Below, piece by piece: positions 38,639-49,700 of a DNA stretch of 64,000 bases; positions within the stretch are counted from its first letter, which is position 1, and each line of letters begins with the position of its first letter. This DNA is from a virus. Position numbers and translations under genes: made by a program. Under the pieces are notes generated by a model that ran no database searches, had not been told where the DNA came from, and saw only the letters and a list, made by a program, of their open reading frames with translations. Where the stretch lies: positions 166,512 through 230,511 of the IMG/VR virus record IMGVR_UViG_3300029922_000001; one strand, 5' to 3'.

Positions 38639-41107
38639 ATGCCAGTACCTTTTCAACTGCCATATGATATTGTAACACTTGCTCAAAGTGGCACGATAAG
38701 GTTTATTAATCCCATAGATGATGTAACTGTTGGAACCGAAACAGATATCGTTTACCAAAGTGCATCTTCAATAGATACATTATCAATTGGTAGAGCTTCT
38801 TCTTCGGCTTTATTAACCTTGAAAATGTCTTCGAGTTTTGAAGGTGTTGGTATTGGTGTTACTTCACCAACTGCTAAATTACATCTTGAAGCAGGAACAA
38901 CAACTATACCGATGTTACAATTCAATGCTGGATCTGTTTTAACTACGCCATTAGCTGGCGTTATGGAATGGGACGGAACCAGTTTATATATGACCCAAAC
39001 CACAGGACCAACTAGAAAAACATTATTATATGCTGATTTTTCTAATTTAGGTGGTTCAGGTGTGTTGCCATTAGCGTATGGTGGTACTAATGCAAACTTA
39101 ACTGCTGCATTAGGTGGTGTTGTTTATAGTACATTAACATCACTGGCTATTTCTAGCGTAGGTGTATCGGGACAATTATTTAAATCAGGTGGAAGTGGTG
39201 TTCCAAGTTGGGGTTATATTTCCAGTATAGTTACTGCTAGTACTGGAATAATTATTTCTGGATCTAGTACTGTAACTGTTGCAGTTGATCAAACGTCTGC
39301 ATTTACTCCAACCTGGAATGGGTTACATATTTTTGCAAATGGTTTAACTGTAACTAATGCCAAAACCACAGTGGCTACTGCTACTGTTAGTTATGCATCA
39401 TTAAGAATTCCTTCTTCTGGTGGCACAACACCTACTTCTCCTGTTTCTGGAGATTTTTGGTGGGATGGAACTGGTTTATATTTCAATAATGGTTCATCTA
39501 ATGTGAATATATTGGCACTAACTGGTGTTACTGGTAGTAGTTCTGCTGGAAATATTGCATATTGGACTGGATCAACTACAATAGCGGGTTATCCTGGTTT
39601 TGTTTATTCCCCAGGTTCAGGATTGTCTCTAGCTGAAGGTGCTGGATTTGGTGGTGGAATAACGATATCTGCGGGTGGTTTAGTTGTTGCTGGTGGTACT
39701 ACAACTATTAATGGGTTAAATGGTTTTGTAGTAGCTGATTCTAGTGGTCTTTTATCTAGTGTTTCTTCAATTTCTATTGCGGTAGGTGGAACTGGAATAA
39801 CATCATATACGACTGGAGACATGTTATATGCTTCTGCCACAAACGTATTAAGTACACTGCCTATTGGTTCTACAGATCAAGTGCTTACAGTTATAGGCGG
39901 TATTCCAGCTTGGTCAAATTTGTCATCTATTGGAATTAGTGGAACTATTACCAATAACGAAATCGCTTATGGTGGTGGAACAGATACCATAACAGGAAGT
40001 TCCACGTTTGTTTATGTTTCTGGAAATGTGGGTATTGGAACCACTAACCCAACCGCTTTATTACAAATTGCTGCTGGAACCACAAGTAATCCAATGCTTA
40101 AATTTACTTCTGGAGTTTTATTAACATCTGCTGTAGCTGGTGTTATGGAATGGAATGGAACTAGTCTATATATTACTCAAACTACAGGACCAACTAGAAG
40201 AACTTTGTTATATACTGATTTTTCTAATTTGGGTGGTTCAGGTTTGCTACCGTTGGCAAATGGTGGAACTAATGCTAACTTAACTGCTTCGGCAGGTTCC
40301 ATTGTTTATAGTACGTCATCAGCGATGGCACTTTCAGGAGTTGGAACTTCTGGACAATTATTACTTTCTGGTGGTACAGGTTCACCAACTTGGTCTAGTG
40401 TTAGTACTGTTTTGTCTACTACTGCGTATTTACAAGGTGGAAATAGTTTTAGTGCTTTAGCCACATTGGGAACTAATGATAATAATAGTTTATCCATTAA
40501 AACAAATGGTAATATAGTAGCTACATTTACAACATCTGGAAGTTTAGGTATTGGTACTACAACTTCTCCATCTTCTCAGGTAACAGTTGTTACTAATTCA
40601 ACTAGTAATATTGGTATATACGTAGATGCAATGTCGGAGCAAACCGCAAATCTTCAAGAATGGGCTGTTAACGGTGTTGTTATGGCTTCCATAGATAGTG
40701 TTGGGCATTTAAGAGCTACTGCTAAATCCTTCGATATTAAACATCCAATTAAACCCAATACCAGATTATTACATGGTAGTTTTGAAGGACCTGAATACGG
40801 AATTTATTATCGTGGAGAAGTGGAAGGATACCTATCTAATGGAATTATACAGGTTAATTTACCTGATTATTGGGCTAAATTAGTTGGTAAAAATTATTCT
40901 GCTCATATTGATGCAATTGGTGATTATGATCTGTATAAGTATAGCCAAGATGAAATGGGTTTTCTTGTAAAAATCAAGTCAAAATGGTGGAATCGTTGGT
41001 TTATTCGCAATAAAAAAGTGAAATTTGATTTTATTGTGATTGGCGCACGATTAGACATTGATTTTGCGTTAGAAGAACCTGACAAAAACATAAAAAGACT
41101 CCAATAA
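38639..41107 (+). CDS. Tail fibre protein with conserved C-terminal domain (822 aa)
   Basis: A Ser/Thr/Gly-rich fibre (MPVPFQLPYDIVTLAQSGT). It contains two copies of a ~105-residue block, at about 95-200 and 470-575, each reading MEW(D/N)GTSLY ... TQTTGPTR ... DFSNLGGSG ... LPLA(Y/N)GGTNANLTA. The last ~130 residues form a distinct domain (KSFDIKHPIKPNTRLLHGSFEGPEYGIYYRGEVEG ... LPDYWAKLVGKN) shared with the end of the 41246-46444 protein and known at the C-termini of many marine and large-phage fibres. It probably helps trimer assembly or receptor contact. The 3' end of the gene is part of a 41-bp tandem repeat. Confidence 0.8.
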   Translation: MPVPFQLPYDIVTLAQSGTIRFINPIDDVTVGTETDIVYQSASSIDTLSIGRASSSALLTLKMSSSFEGVGIGVTSPTAKLHLEAGTTTIPMLQFNAGSVLTTPLAGVMEWDGTSLYMTQTTGPTRKTLLYADFSNLGGSGVLPLAYGGTNANLTAALGGVVYSTLTSLAISSVGVSGQLFKSGGSGVPSWGYISSIVTASTGIIISGSSTVTVAVDQTSAFTPTWNGLHIFANGLTVTNAKTTVATATVSYASLRIPSSGGTTPTSPVSGDFWWDGTGLYFNNGSSNVNILALTGVTGSSSAGNIAYWTGSTTIAGYPGFVYSPGSGLSLAEGAGFGGGITISAGGLVVAGGTTTINGLNGFVVADSSGLLSSVSSISIAVGGTGITSYTTGDMLYASATNVLSTLPIGSTDQVLTVIGGIPAWSNLSSIGISGTITNNEIAYGGGTDTITGSSTFVYVSGNVGIGTTNPTALLQIAAGTTSNPMLKFTSGVLLTSAVAGVMEWNGTSLYITQTTGPTRRTLLYTDFSNLGGSGLLPLANGGTNANLTASAGSIVYSTSSAMALSGVGTSGQLLLSGGTGSPTWSSVSTVLSTTAYLQGGNSFSALATLGTNDNNSLSIKTNGNIVATFTTSGSLGIGTTTSPSSQVTVVTNSTSNIGIYVDAMSEQTANLQEWAVNGVVMASIDSVGHLRATAKSFDIKHPIKPNTRLLHGSFEGPEYGIYYRGEVEGYLSNGIIQVNLPDYWAKLVGKNYSAHIDAIGDYDLYKYSQDEMGFLVKIKSKWWNRWFIRNKKVKFDFIVIGARLDIDFALEEPDKNIKRLQ

Positions 41108-41214
41108 TAAAGGTTTTTATATTTAAATATCTAAAAAGACTCCAATAATAAAGGTTTTTATATTTAAATATCTAAAAAGACTCCAATAATAAAGGTTTTT
41201 ATATTTAAATATCT
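41092..41214 (+). repeat. Three perfect tandem copies of a 41-bp unit
   Basis: Units at 41092-41132, 41133-41173 and 41174-41214 are identical. Each begins AAAAAGACTCCAATAATAAA and ends with the 12-bp palindrome ATATTTAAATAT plus CT. The first copy includes the last codons and stop of the upstream fibre gene (KRLQ, TAA). It fills the gap before the next fibre gene. Confidence 0.95.
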
Positions 41215-41245
41215 AATTAAGAAATAGTATAACAGGGAAATCAGT

Positions 41246-44200
41246 ATGGCGAACAATAAGGGCAAAAAAAACGTGGGCGAACAAAATACTTTCAACGATG
41301 ATAATGTACTAGTTGACGAATTAGTTAGTAGTAAACAGGTTGAAGTTGAAACAACTGAAGAACCAAACGTTCAAGCAGAATCGTTAGATTTTACTATGCA
41401 GTCTGGTACTAGTGAAGGTACTGGTATTACATCTGATCCTACTACCAGTAATGGTGGTGTTATTTCTAAAGATATTGAAATAATTACTAGCTGGGTTAAT
41501 GGTTCCTTTGGTTCTACTGCCGCTGCCTATAGCTCTCTTGATTTTAAAATATCTAGAACTACAGATACTGAGCCAGTAACGACAGGCGAAGTTAAGGTTT
41601 CTTTATTTAATCATGGTGAGTGGCCCTCCACTCGTACTTCGTGGACAAACAACCCTAACTTACCAGTTTTAGCAATTGGTGGTTCTTGGAATAATGCAAG
41701 TACTGGTGCTACATCCTTTACATTAAGCGCCCCAACAGTTGGTGGATCTTTTGTTTATGGTGGAGCTAGTGGAGCGGGTTCAACATGGACTGGTATTGCA
41801 CCTACAATTTATCTAAAGCCATTTGATGGCACTGTTGAAGCATCAAACTTTGTCGCAATTGCACAACCTGCTGGTGGCGCACCAAACTCAGGTAGTGCTG
41901 GTACCTTTAATGGTTTAGTTTTAACTAATAACACTACTGGATTTGCAATGTATGGTGGAACTTCAACTGAACTTGGTCATGGACAAACAGCCGCAAATCA
42001 AATAACATTTTATAGTGGAACTTCATTTGGTTCTGGTGGTTCAACAGGAAGTGTAATAACATTTAACAGCAATTTAACCATTGGTAGTGCTGGTGCCCTT
42101 ACTCTTAACCCAGCTTCTGGTGGTTCAACTGTTACTGTACCTGCTACTGGAACCTTAATCACTTCTACCCCTGCTGGTCAGCAACTTATTTCAGGTGCCG
42201 CATCTTCTGCTGGTTTAAGACTTCAACCAAGTGCCACAGGTACTCCAAATATTGCAGAATTTTATGGTGCTACAGCTACATTAGGTACTTTAACTGTTGT
42301 TGCTAATGGTGGCACTTCAACAAACGCAAACTCAGCATATATTAGTCAAAATGCTGTATTTTTTGGTGATGGATCTGGATTAGTTAACATTGTACCTGCT
42401 GGATTTAATGGTATTTTACCAATGAATAAAGGTGGTACTGGAGCAAACCTTACTGGTAATGCTGGTGCTATCGTTTATACTAATGGTACAACCACAATGG
42501 CGATTAACTCTCCTGCTGGTTCTGCTGGTATTCCTTTATTGTCAGGAACTTCTGGTACAGGAACACCAACGTTTACAGCATTAAGTTTGGCTGGTGGTTC
42601 TTCTGTTGTAACAGGTACATTACCAATTGGTAATGGTGGAACAGGTACAGCATCAGCACCAACTCAATACGGTGTAATTTATGCTACTACAACTTCAGCA
42701 TATGCATCTACTGCTGCTGGTACTACAACTACAGTATTAATTGGTAACGCTGCTGGTTCCCCAACTTTTGGAGCAGTTGTCTTAACTACAATGGTTTCTG
42801 GTACTTTGCCTATTGCTAATGGTGGAACTAACTCTACTACTGCTGCTTCTGCTGGTGCGGTAATTTATTCTTCTGCTTCCGCATTCTTACCTAATACCCC
42901 TGCTGGTTCTGCTGGTATTCCACTTGTATCAGGAACTTCTGGTACAGGCGCACCAACATTTTCAGCATTAAACTTAGCTGGTGGAACTTCTATAATTACT
43001 GGTACCTTACCAGTTGGTAATGGTGGAACAGGCGCTTCATCTTTCTCTTCCACTAACTCATTAATAGTTTCAGGTTCAACTTCTACTAATCCGCTTACTA
43101 CAGTTACTGGTGCGGCAGGATTGCTTTATGGAACCGCTGCCAATACAGCCCCAACATTTGTAACATCAGTTGGTACCGCTATGACATTCACTGCTGGTAT
43201 AACTTTGAATGGTGGAACCAATAGTGTAACCGTTACACCAATTAACTCTACAGATATTGTCAATAAAGCTTATGTTGATAATGTAGCACAAGGTATTTCT
43301 GTTCGTGGATCAGTTAGAGCTTCATCTGTACCAACATTTGAATCATTAATTGGTGGTTTACTATTGGGTGGTGGTATTAGCAGTGCTTGGTATACCAACT
43401 CTACTATTACATGGAATAGTGTTACTTACACTGGATATATTACAACCACTGTTACAACTACTAATAATACACCAGGTACTTCAGCCGTTACTTCTGGTGG
43501 TATCTATACAGGATTTGACTCACCTAGTGGAACTTCATCAGCATTGAACTTAGGTGATCGTGTCTTAATTAAAGATTTCTCCAACTCTGCTACATATAAT
43601 GCAATTCCAGGTACATTGCGTTCTTCAGCTAATGGTATTTATGTTGTTGTAACCACTGGTGGTGGTGGACCTAATTATACTATCGCTTTTGCTCGTGCGT
43701 TAGATTGTACAACCGCCGCTCAGTTAAGTGAAGGTGTATTCACGTTTATAGACGAAGGAGCAACTGAAGCTGAAACTGGTTGGATTCAAGTTGATAATAC
43801 TTCAGTTATTAATCCTGCGTCAGCCGCAGCAAGTGCCGCTGTAACACCACAGTTTACTCAATTTACTGGTGCTGCTGATGTTACTGTTGTTATGGGACTT
43901 CAAAAGAGTACCAATACTATAGGTGCTAATGTTAATATAACATCTGGATCAACAACATTTAGTTTAGGTGGTAATGCTGTTTCTCCGTTCTCTAATAACA
44001 CTAATCCAACATTTACAGTAACTTCAGCATCTGCCGCAACACTCACATTAACACAGAATACATCAGGTTGGTCATTAGCAGCGGGTAGTACAAACGTTAA
44101 TACATTAACATTGAGTCAAGCTGGAACTGCAACCTATACAATTGCTGGTACTGGTGGAACGTTAACAATTTCCAACTCAGCTTCATTAACTGCTACAAAT

Positions 44201-46444
44201 ACAGGAACATTAACAATTACTGGTACTGGTGGAACATTAACAATTTCCAATACAGCTTCATTAACCGCTACTAACTCTGGAACATTAACAATTGCTGGTA
44301 CTGGTGGAACATTAACAATTTCCAATACAGCCTCCTTAACTGTTACTAACTCTGGAATTATTACTATTACTGGTGGTGGTGGAACTGTTTCAATTGGTTC
44401 AAACGTTACAGTTGCTGGTTCATCTGCTGTTTCAATTTCTTCACCTGTTACAGTTGCTGCTTCATCAACAGTATCAATCTCTTCTGGTGTTACAGTTGCT
44501 GGTTCATCTGCTGTTTCAATTTCTTCACCTGTTACGGTTGCCGCTTCCTCAACAGTATCAATCTCTTCTGGTGTTACAGTTGCCACTAATGCTTCATTGT
44601 CTACTTCTGTTGCTGGTGGTGGTGCTGCTTCAACCGGTGGTATACTATTAACTAACAATATACAAGGTACTAATGCTGCTCAAGCTGCATTAAGCTTAAA
44701 TAGCGCATCAGGTGCGCTTGCTTTGGCTACATTCACCTTTACATTAGGTTCTTCTTCTACACTAAGTACAAATAGCCAAACCTTTACATTAACTTCTTCA
44801 ATGGGTAATGTAACCTTGGCGGCTGGTGTTGGTACATCTGCCACCACACACAACCTTGTTCAATCTGGTACTACTCAATATGTTCTAGAATCTGCTACAG
44901 CACCAACAGCGTTGGGTGATATGTATTATGCCTCTACTACATCTTATGCTACCATGACTAAATTAAGTATTGGTGTCCGTGGCGCAACTTTGGTTGCTAA
45001 TAGTGCAACTCCAACCCCAACCTGGCTTGCGCCATCAGCTACTGCTGGCGTAGCCGTTGTTTCTGGTGGTACTGGTGCTGACGTTGCCTATGGAACAGTA
45101 GTTGTCGCGGGTGGTGGAACTGGTGCGATAACATTAACATTAAATGGTGTTCTCTACGGTAATGGAACTTCCGCTGTAGGTATTACGGCTCAAGGTGGAA
45201 CTAATACAATTCTAACTGCTAATGCTGGCGCACCTAGCTTCTCAGCTACTCCAGTTATTAATACTTCTGTACAAATTGGTGTAGCAGGAACATCTACAGG
45301 ACAATTAATCTTAGCTAATGGAACTGGTGCTAACACTACTAAAATACAAGCTGGTGCTAGTGCCCCTTCATTAACATACACCTTGCCAACAACCACACCA
45401 ACTAGTGGTCAAATTCTATCTTCAGACAACGCTGGAAATCTTTCTTGGATTACAAACGTTACTGGTACCGTTACTGGTACAGGTACCGCTGGACAGGTAA
45501 CTTATTGGAGTGGAACTAGTGTTATCACTGGCAGTGCAGGATTCCTATATGGAAGCAATCAGTTAACAGTTACTGGTTCTAGTGGTAGTGGTATTATTGA
45601 TACAGTTACTGGTTTGACTACAACATCAACTCAGGGTTTTGCTTTACAAAATACTACTGCTTCTACATCTGGTGCTACACAACAACAAAGTCCTGGTTTT
45701 GACCTTATTGGACATGCTTGGAATACAACTCCTACCGCCGCTGATAATACTATCAGATTTAGAGAAGAACTTCAAGTTACTTCAGCTTCTACGCCTTCTG
45801 GAACTTTAGTTTGGAAATCATCTGTTGATACCGGTACAGCTTCATTCACTAATAGAATGACGTTGACTACAGGTGGTGCTTTAACAGTCACTAGCTCATT
45901 AAGTGCTGGTGGTGGAGGATTTACTACTACAGCTAATGGTAATGTAACTATTGCACCACAAGCTTCTGGAACTAACACTATTACACTTAAAACAAATGTA
46001 ACTGATGATGGTTCTGGAACAGTATATCTACTTAATGCTACTGACTCTACTGGTAATGTAAAGGCATCTATTACAGGTAGTGGTGTGATTAGAGGTTCAT
46101 CTAAGTCCTTCTGTATCCCTCACCCTACAAAAGCCAAAAAGAACCTTGTTTATGGATGTCTTGAAGGTCCAGAACATGGTGTTTATCACAGAGGAACAGT
46201 AGAAGGTAAAGGAATAGTTAGAATTGATTTACCAGAATATTGGTCTAAGTTAGTTGCTAAGGGTGATTACACAGTTACTTTAACTGGTTGGAATGGCTCT
46301 AATATGACATTAGTTGATAAGGATGAAAATGGTTTCAATGTTCAATGCACCAACTTCTTTAAGAAACTATTTAGATTACCATACAAATTTGAATACGTCT
46401 TAGTTGGAGCTAGAGAATACTTTGATATTGAGGAAGATGTATGA
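41246..46444 (+). CDS. Giant tail fibre protein (1732 aa)
   Basis: A charged start (MANNKGKKNVGEQNTFNDDN) then more than 1500 residues of Gly/Thr/Ser/Ala-rich repeats: LPxxxGGTGxxxxx modules (residues 380-620), NKAYVDNVAQGISVRGSVRAS (~675), tandem ATNSGTLTITGTGGTLTISN-like units (950-1040) and SISSPVTVAASSTV units (1050-1115). The C-terminal ~125 residues are the KSFCIPHPTKAKK ... LEGPEHGVYHRGTVEG domain also found at the end of the 38639-41107 fibre. Such proteins form long trimeric fibres with a C-terminal assembly or recognition domain. GGGAA lies upstream of the ATG. The stop overlaps the start of the 88-residue gene (ATGA). Confidence 0.85.
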   Translation: MANNKGKKNVGEQNTFNDDNVLVDELVSSKQVEVETTEEPNVQAESLDFTMQSGTSEGTGITSDPTTSNGGVISKDIEIITSWVNGSFGSTAAAYSSLDFKISRTTDTEPVTTGEVKVSLFNHGEWPSTRTSWTNNPNLPVLAIGGSWNNASTGATSFTLSAPTVGGSFVYGGASGAGSTWTGIAPTIYLKPFDGTVEASNFVAIAQPAGGAPNSGSAGTFNGLVLTNNTTGFAMYGGTSTELGHGQTAANQITFYSGTSFGSGGSTGSVITFNSNLTIGSAGALTLNPASGGSTVTVPATGTLITSTPAGQQLISGAASSAGLRLQPSATGTPNIAEFYGATATLGTLTVVANGGTSTNANSAYISQNAVFFGDGSGLVNIVPAGFNGILPMNKGGTGANLTGNAGAIVYTNGTTTMAINSPAGSAGIPLLSGTSGTGTPTFTALSLAGGSSVVTGTLPIGNGGTGTASAPTQYGVIYATTTSAYASTAAGTTTTVLIGNAAGSPTFGAVVLTTMVSGTLPIANGGTNSTTAASAGAVIYSSASAFLPNTPAGSAGIPLVSGTSGTGAPTFSALNLAGGTSIITGTLPVGNGGTGASSFSSTNSLIVSGSTSTNPLTTVTGAAGLLYGTAANTAPTFVTSVGTAMTFTAGITLNGGTNSVTVTPINSTDIVNKAYVDNVAQGISVRGSVRASSVPTFESLIGGLLLGGGISSAWYTNSTITWNSVTYTGYITTTVTTTNNTPGTSAVTSGGIYTGFDSPSGTSSALNLGDRVLIKDFSNSATYNAIPGTLRSSANGIYVVVTTGGGGPNYTIAFARALDCTTAAQLSEGVFTFIDEGATEAETGWIQVDNTSVINPASAAASAAVTPQFTQFTGAADVTVVMGLQKSTNTIGANVNITSGSTTFSLGGNAVSPFSNNTNPTFTVTSASAATLTLTQNTSGWSLAAGSTNVNTLTLSQAGTATYTIAGTGGTLTISNSASLTATNTGTLTITGTGGTLTISNTASLTATNSGTLTIAGTGGTLTISNTASLTVTNSGIITITGGGGTVSIGSNVTVAGSSAVSISSPVTVAASSTVSISSGVTVAGSSAVSISSPVTVAASSTVSISSGVTVATNASLSTSVAGGGAASTGGILLTNNIQGTNAAQAALSLNSASGALALATFTFTLGSSSTLSTNSQTFTLTSSMGNVTLAAGVGTSATTHNLVQSGTTQYVLESATAPTALGDMYYASTTSYATMTKLSIGVRGATLVANSATPTPTWLAPSATAGVAVVSGGTGADVAYGTVVVAGGGTGAITLTLNGVLYGNGTSAVGITAQGGTNTILTANAGAPSFSATPVINTSVQIGVAGTSTGQLILANGTGANTTKIQAGASAPSLTYTLPTTTPTSGQILSSDNAGNLSWITNVTGTVTGTGTAGQVTYWSGTSVITGSAGFLYGSNQLTVTGSSGSGIIDTVTGLTTTSTQGFALQNTTASTSGATQQQSPGFDLIGHAWNTTPTAADNTIRFREELQVTSASTPSGTLVWKSSVDTGTASFTNRMTLTTGGALTVTSSLSAGGGGFTTTANGNVTIAPQASGTNTITLKTNVTDDGSGTVYLLNATDSTGNVKASITGSGVIRGSSKSFCIPHPTKAKKNLVYGCLEGPEHGVYHRGTVEGKGIVRIDLPEYWSKLVAKGDYTVTLTGWNGSNMTLVDKDENGFNVQCTNFFKKLFRLPYKFEYVLVGAREYFDIEEDV

Positions 46445-46707
46445 TTTTAATAAATATTAAATCTAACAAATACCCAGATGCTACAAAGCTAATGATTGAA
46501 GAAGGAAATTTCCATTTCATGGCTGGTATTCGCTGTTGTTTAAGTTTATTAGACAATGATCATAATGTTCTAGTGAAAAGATTATTAGTTATTAATGGTG
46601 AGGATTTCAAAAACATTCTACAAAAAGCTAATAGTCTTGCAGCTTTCAAGGTTAAAATAATGAATTTAATGGATTTGATTGAGTGTCCTGATATTCCATT
46701 AATTTAA
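46441..46707 (+). CDS. Small protein coupled to fibre genes (88 aa)
   Basis: MILINIKSNKYPDATKLMIEEGNFHFMAGIRCC. A compact alpha/beta protein with no membrane segment. Its ATG overlaps the stop of the giant fibre gene (ATGA), so it is translated by coupling, and the next fibre follows 23 nt later. The position between two fibres fits a small fibre chaperone or adaptor, as phages often encode beside fibre genes, but no homology is recognised. Confidence 0.5.
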   Translation: MILINIKSNKYPDATKLMIEEGNFHFMAGIRCCLSLLDNDHNVLVKRLLVINGEDFKNILQKANSLAAFKVKIMNLMDLIECPDIPLI

Positions 46708-46730
46708 TTGTTGTATAAAGAATATAAATT

Positions 46731-49700
46731 ATGGCTCAAGTCGATGTAATTATAACGCCACTGACTGGTAACATTGTCTTTTACGACAATGACCTTGCTG
46801 CACAAAATAGTGTCCGTATTCAAGGAGAGTCACAAGGTGTTTTGTATTTTGCTGGTGACGGAGTTAATATTCCTAGTTCTGGCTTAACAGCCCCAACAGC
46901 AAGTACTAATCCTAATCAATCTGCATTGCCATATCCAGGTCAAGCCGCAAATGCATCAGCTAGTAATTCCTTGTTTGTTATATTAGACTCTATAACCGGT
47001 ACTATTACACCAGGTTTATCTGGTTATGAAATGGGTTCCAGTACATTACCTTGGAGATATTGGGGTACAGCCGCAAACTTTAGTGGTGCAGTTACTTTAG
47101 CTGCAACATCTTCTTTATTTTTAGCTAATACTGGTGGTTCCAATGGCGCACCATTAACTTTTTCCGTATCTGCTTCAGCCCCAACCTCTTTATCTGCTGG
47201 TCAAATGTGGTGGGATGGAACTAATCTTAATTTTTATACCTCCACAACCAAGATTTTTGGTTGGGCTGATTTTTCCAATGTATCGGGGTTTTTAAGCGTA
47301 TCACATGGTGGAACAGGGGTTGGAACATTTACCTCTAACGGAGTGTTATATGGTAATACTACTTCAGCCATTCAGGTTACGGCAGCATCTGGTGCTATAG
47401 GCGCTATTCTGCAAACAACCTCTTCAGGTGGTGTCCCATCTTTTGCCAATACTTTACCAGGAACATACACATTTTCTGGTTCGGGAACCGCATTAACAGT
47501 TACGAATAATGCATTAATTTCTGGTAACACTACATCACCAACTTATTATGGTTCCTCTTCTTCTGGTGGAACCCTAACGCTTAGTTCGACTTCGAATGCG
47601 ACCAAAGGTAAGATTTTAATTGGTTCCAATGCTGCTTTTGATGAAGTAAACACTAGGCTTGGTGTTGGTACACAGGGTCCAGTCCAAAGACTAGATGTTG
47701 GCTATGGACATTTTCGATTTACAACACTTTCACACCCAAGCGCACCAACCGTAGCAACAGGCTCTGCTGGATCACTCACGGGAAATTATTACTATTTCGT
47801 AACTTTTGTTACTACCCAAGGTGAAACAAATGCTGGCATAGTCTCATCTGTAGTTACTCCATCATCTCAACAAGTGAGTCTTACGGCAATTCCAACAGAC
47901 GCAACAGGCAATGCCACATCTCGAAATATTTATCGAACGACTACTGGCGGTGCTTCGGGTGGACCATTCTACTTACTAACGACCATAGGTGACAATACTA
48001 CCACCTCCTATACAGATAATACGGTTGATGGATCACTAGGTACTATAAATTATTTCAGCAGAGAAAACACCACCGCTGGCTATTTTTATGTAGGAACCCA
48101 ATTTAGCGGATATTCAGGATTTTCAAATACTATATTTGGTCAATCTAACCAGAACATAAACAATATTTCTGGTACTTCAAATGTTGGTTTCGGACCCTTC
48201 ACATATACCTCGCTCACCACAGGAACCAGAAATTCCGCTGTAGGATATAATGCACTCAACGCCCTAACAACAGGAAGTTACAATACTGGAGTAGGATGTT
48301 TCACTTTAGTTTCAGTTACAACAGGACAAAATAATGTCGGAATGGGACACAAGACACTTCAGGGTAGTATTGTTGGCAGCAATAATACTGCAATAGGAAG
48401 TAGCTGTTGTGACTATAACGTAAATGGATCAAGTATTGTAAGTATTGGATATAATTCATTAAACCAAAACTCTTTTTCAAGTAATATTACAGCATTAGGT
48501 ACTAGTACGGACTTTGTGTGTCCTGCCACGTTCACTGCTACAGCGACGAGTGGCGCTGGTTTGAATACTGGTGTGTATCAGTACATGGTCACATTTGTTG
48601 TCAACTCTAATGAAACCAATCCAAACTGTATAGTTAATGCCCCTGTCAGCGTTACAACAACGGGTTCAAACTCTCAGGTTTCAATAACAGGTATCCCAAC
48701 TTATACTGGTCCGTATACTGCCACCCGAAAATTGTATCGAACAAAAGTAGGAGGATCATCAACATCTACTTTTTACTTGCTAACAACAATAGGAGATAAC
48801 ATAACAACTTCTTACACAGATAGCACGGCTGATACTTCATTGGTAACGACATATAACCCAGTGAATAGTGGTATCTTAATAGGAGCGGGGGCGACTGGGC
48901 TTTACGCAAATCAGTTGGTAATTGGAAGCACAACATCCTCGGTTGCTGATGCTTATATAGGCAATGGAATCTATACATCTTCTCCCCAAAGTGTAACACT
49001 TCACGCAACGGGTGCCTCTGCATCGAACACGGCTGGAGCGAATTTCACTATCGCTCCAGGTCAAAGTACAGGAACTGCTGCTGGAGGATTCTTCTCAGTT
49101 CAAACTGCTGCTGCTGGCTCAAGTGGCTCTACCTTTAATGCTTTAACTGAGCGATTCCGAATTGATTCAACAGGCTTAACGAGTGTTAAGGGTTCATTTA
49201 ACGCTGGTTCTAGTGCCCAAATGACCATTGATACCTCTGGAAATATCGGAACTTCTGGTGGATATACTCAAACTGGAACAACAGCAAATACTTTTTCTGG
49301 TGCAACTACATTTTCAGCCGCAAGTACAGCTTTAACTGTCAATAATAATGCTACAATTAGTGGTTTATTAGGTGTTGGAGCCGCATCTTCCGCAGGTAAC
49401 CAATTAAATGTAGTTACAACCGCTATTGGTAATGTTGGAATTTATGTTAATGCCATTACTGGTCAAACAGCTAATTTACAAAACTGGGCTGTTAATGGTA
49501 CTCTAGTAGCTAATATTAATGCAAGTGGTAATTTTACTGCTACAACAACTATAACAATAAACAACATTGCTAGTGGTAATCCAATTTCCTTTACAGCCTC
49601 TGCGGGTGTAAGTGCTACTCAAGCTTATATTCTACCAACTAACGTTCCAAGTGGAACCGGTCAATTCTTAACATGTACATCAACAGCACCATATCAATTT

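Noticed and set aside
41092-41214. CRISPR array
   Set aside because: The three 41-bp units are directly abutting with no spacers between them and no cas genes nearby.
44134-44658. Open minus-strand frames inside the giant fibre genes (also at 26597-26858, 42865-43053, 50588-50824, 51579-51869)
   Set aside because: They are mirror images of repetitive Gly/Thr/Ala-coding sequence, with unnatural compositions (Val/Pro/Glu or Cys/Ser runs) and no ribosome sites.
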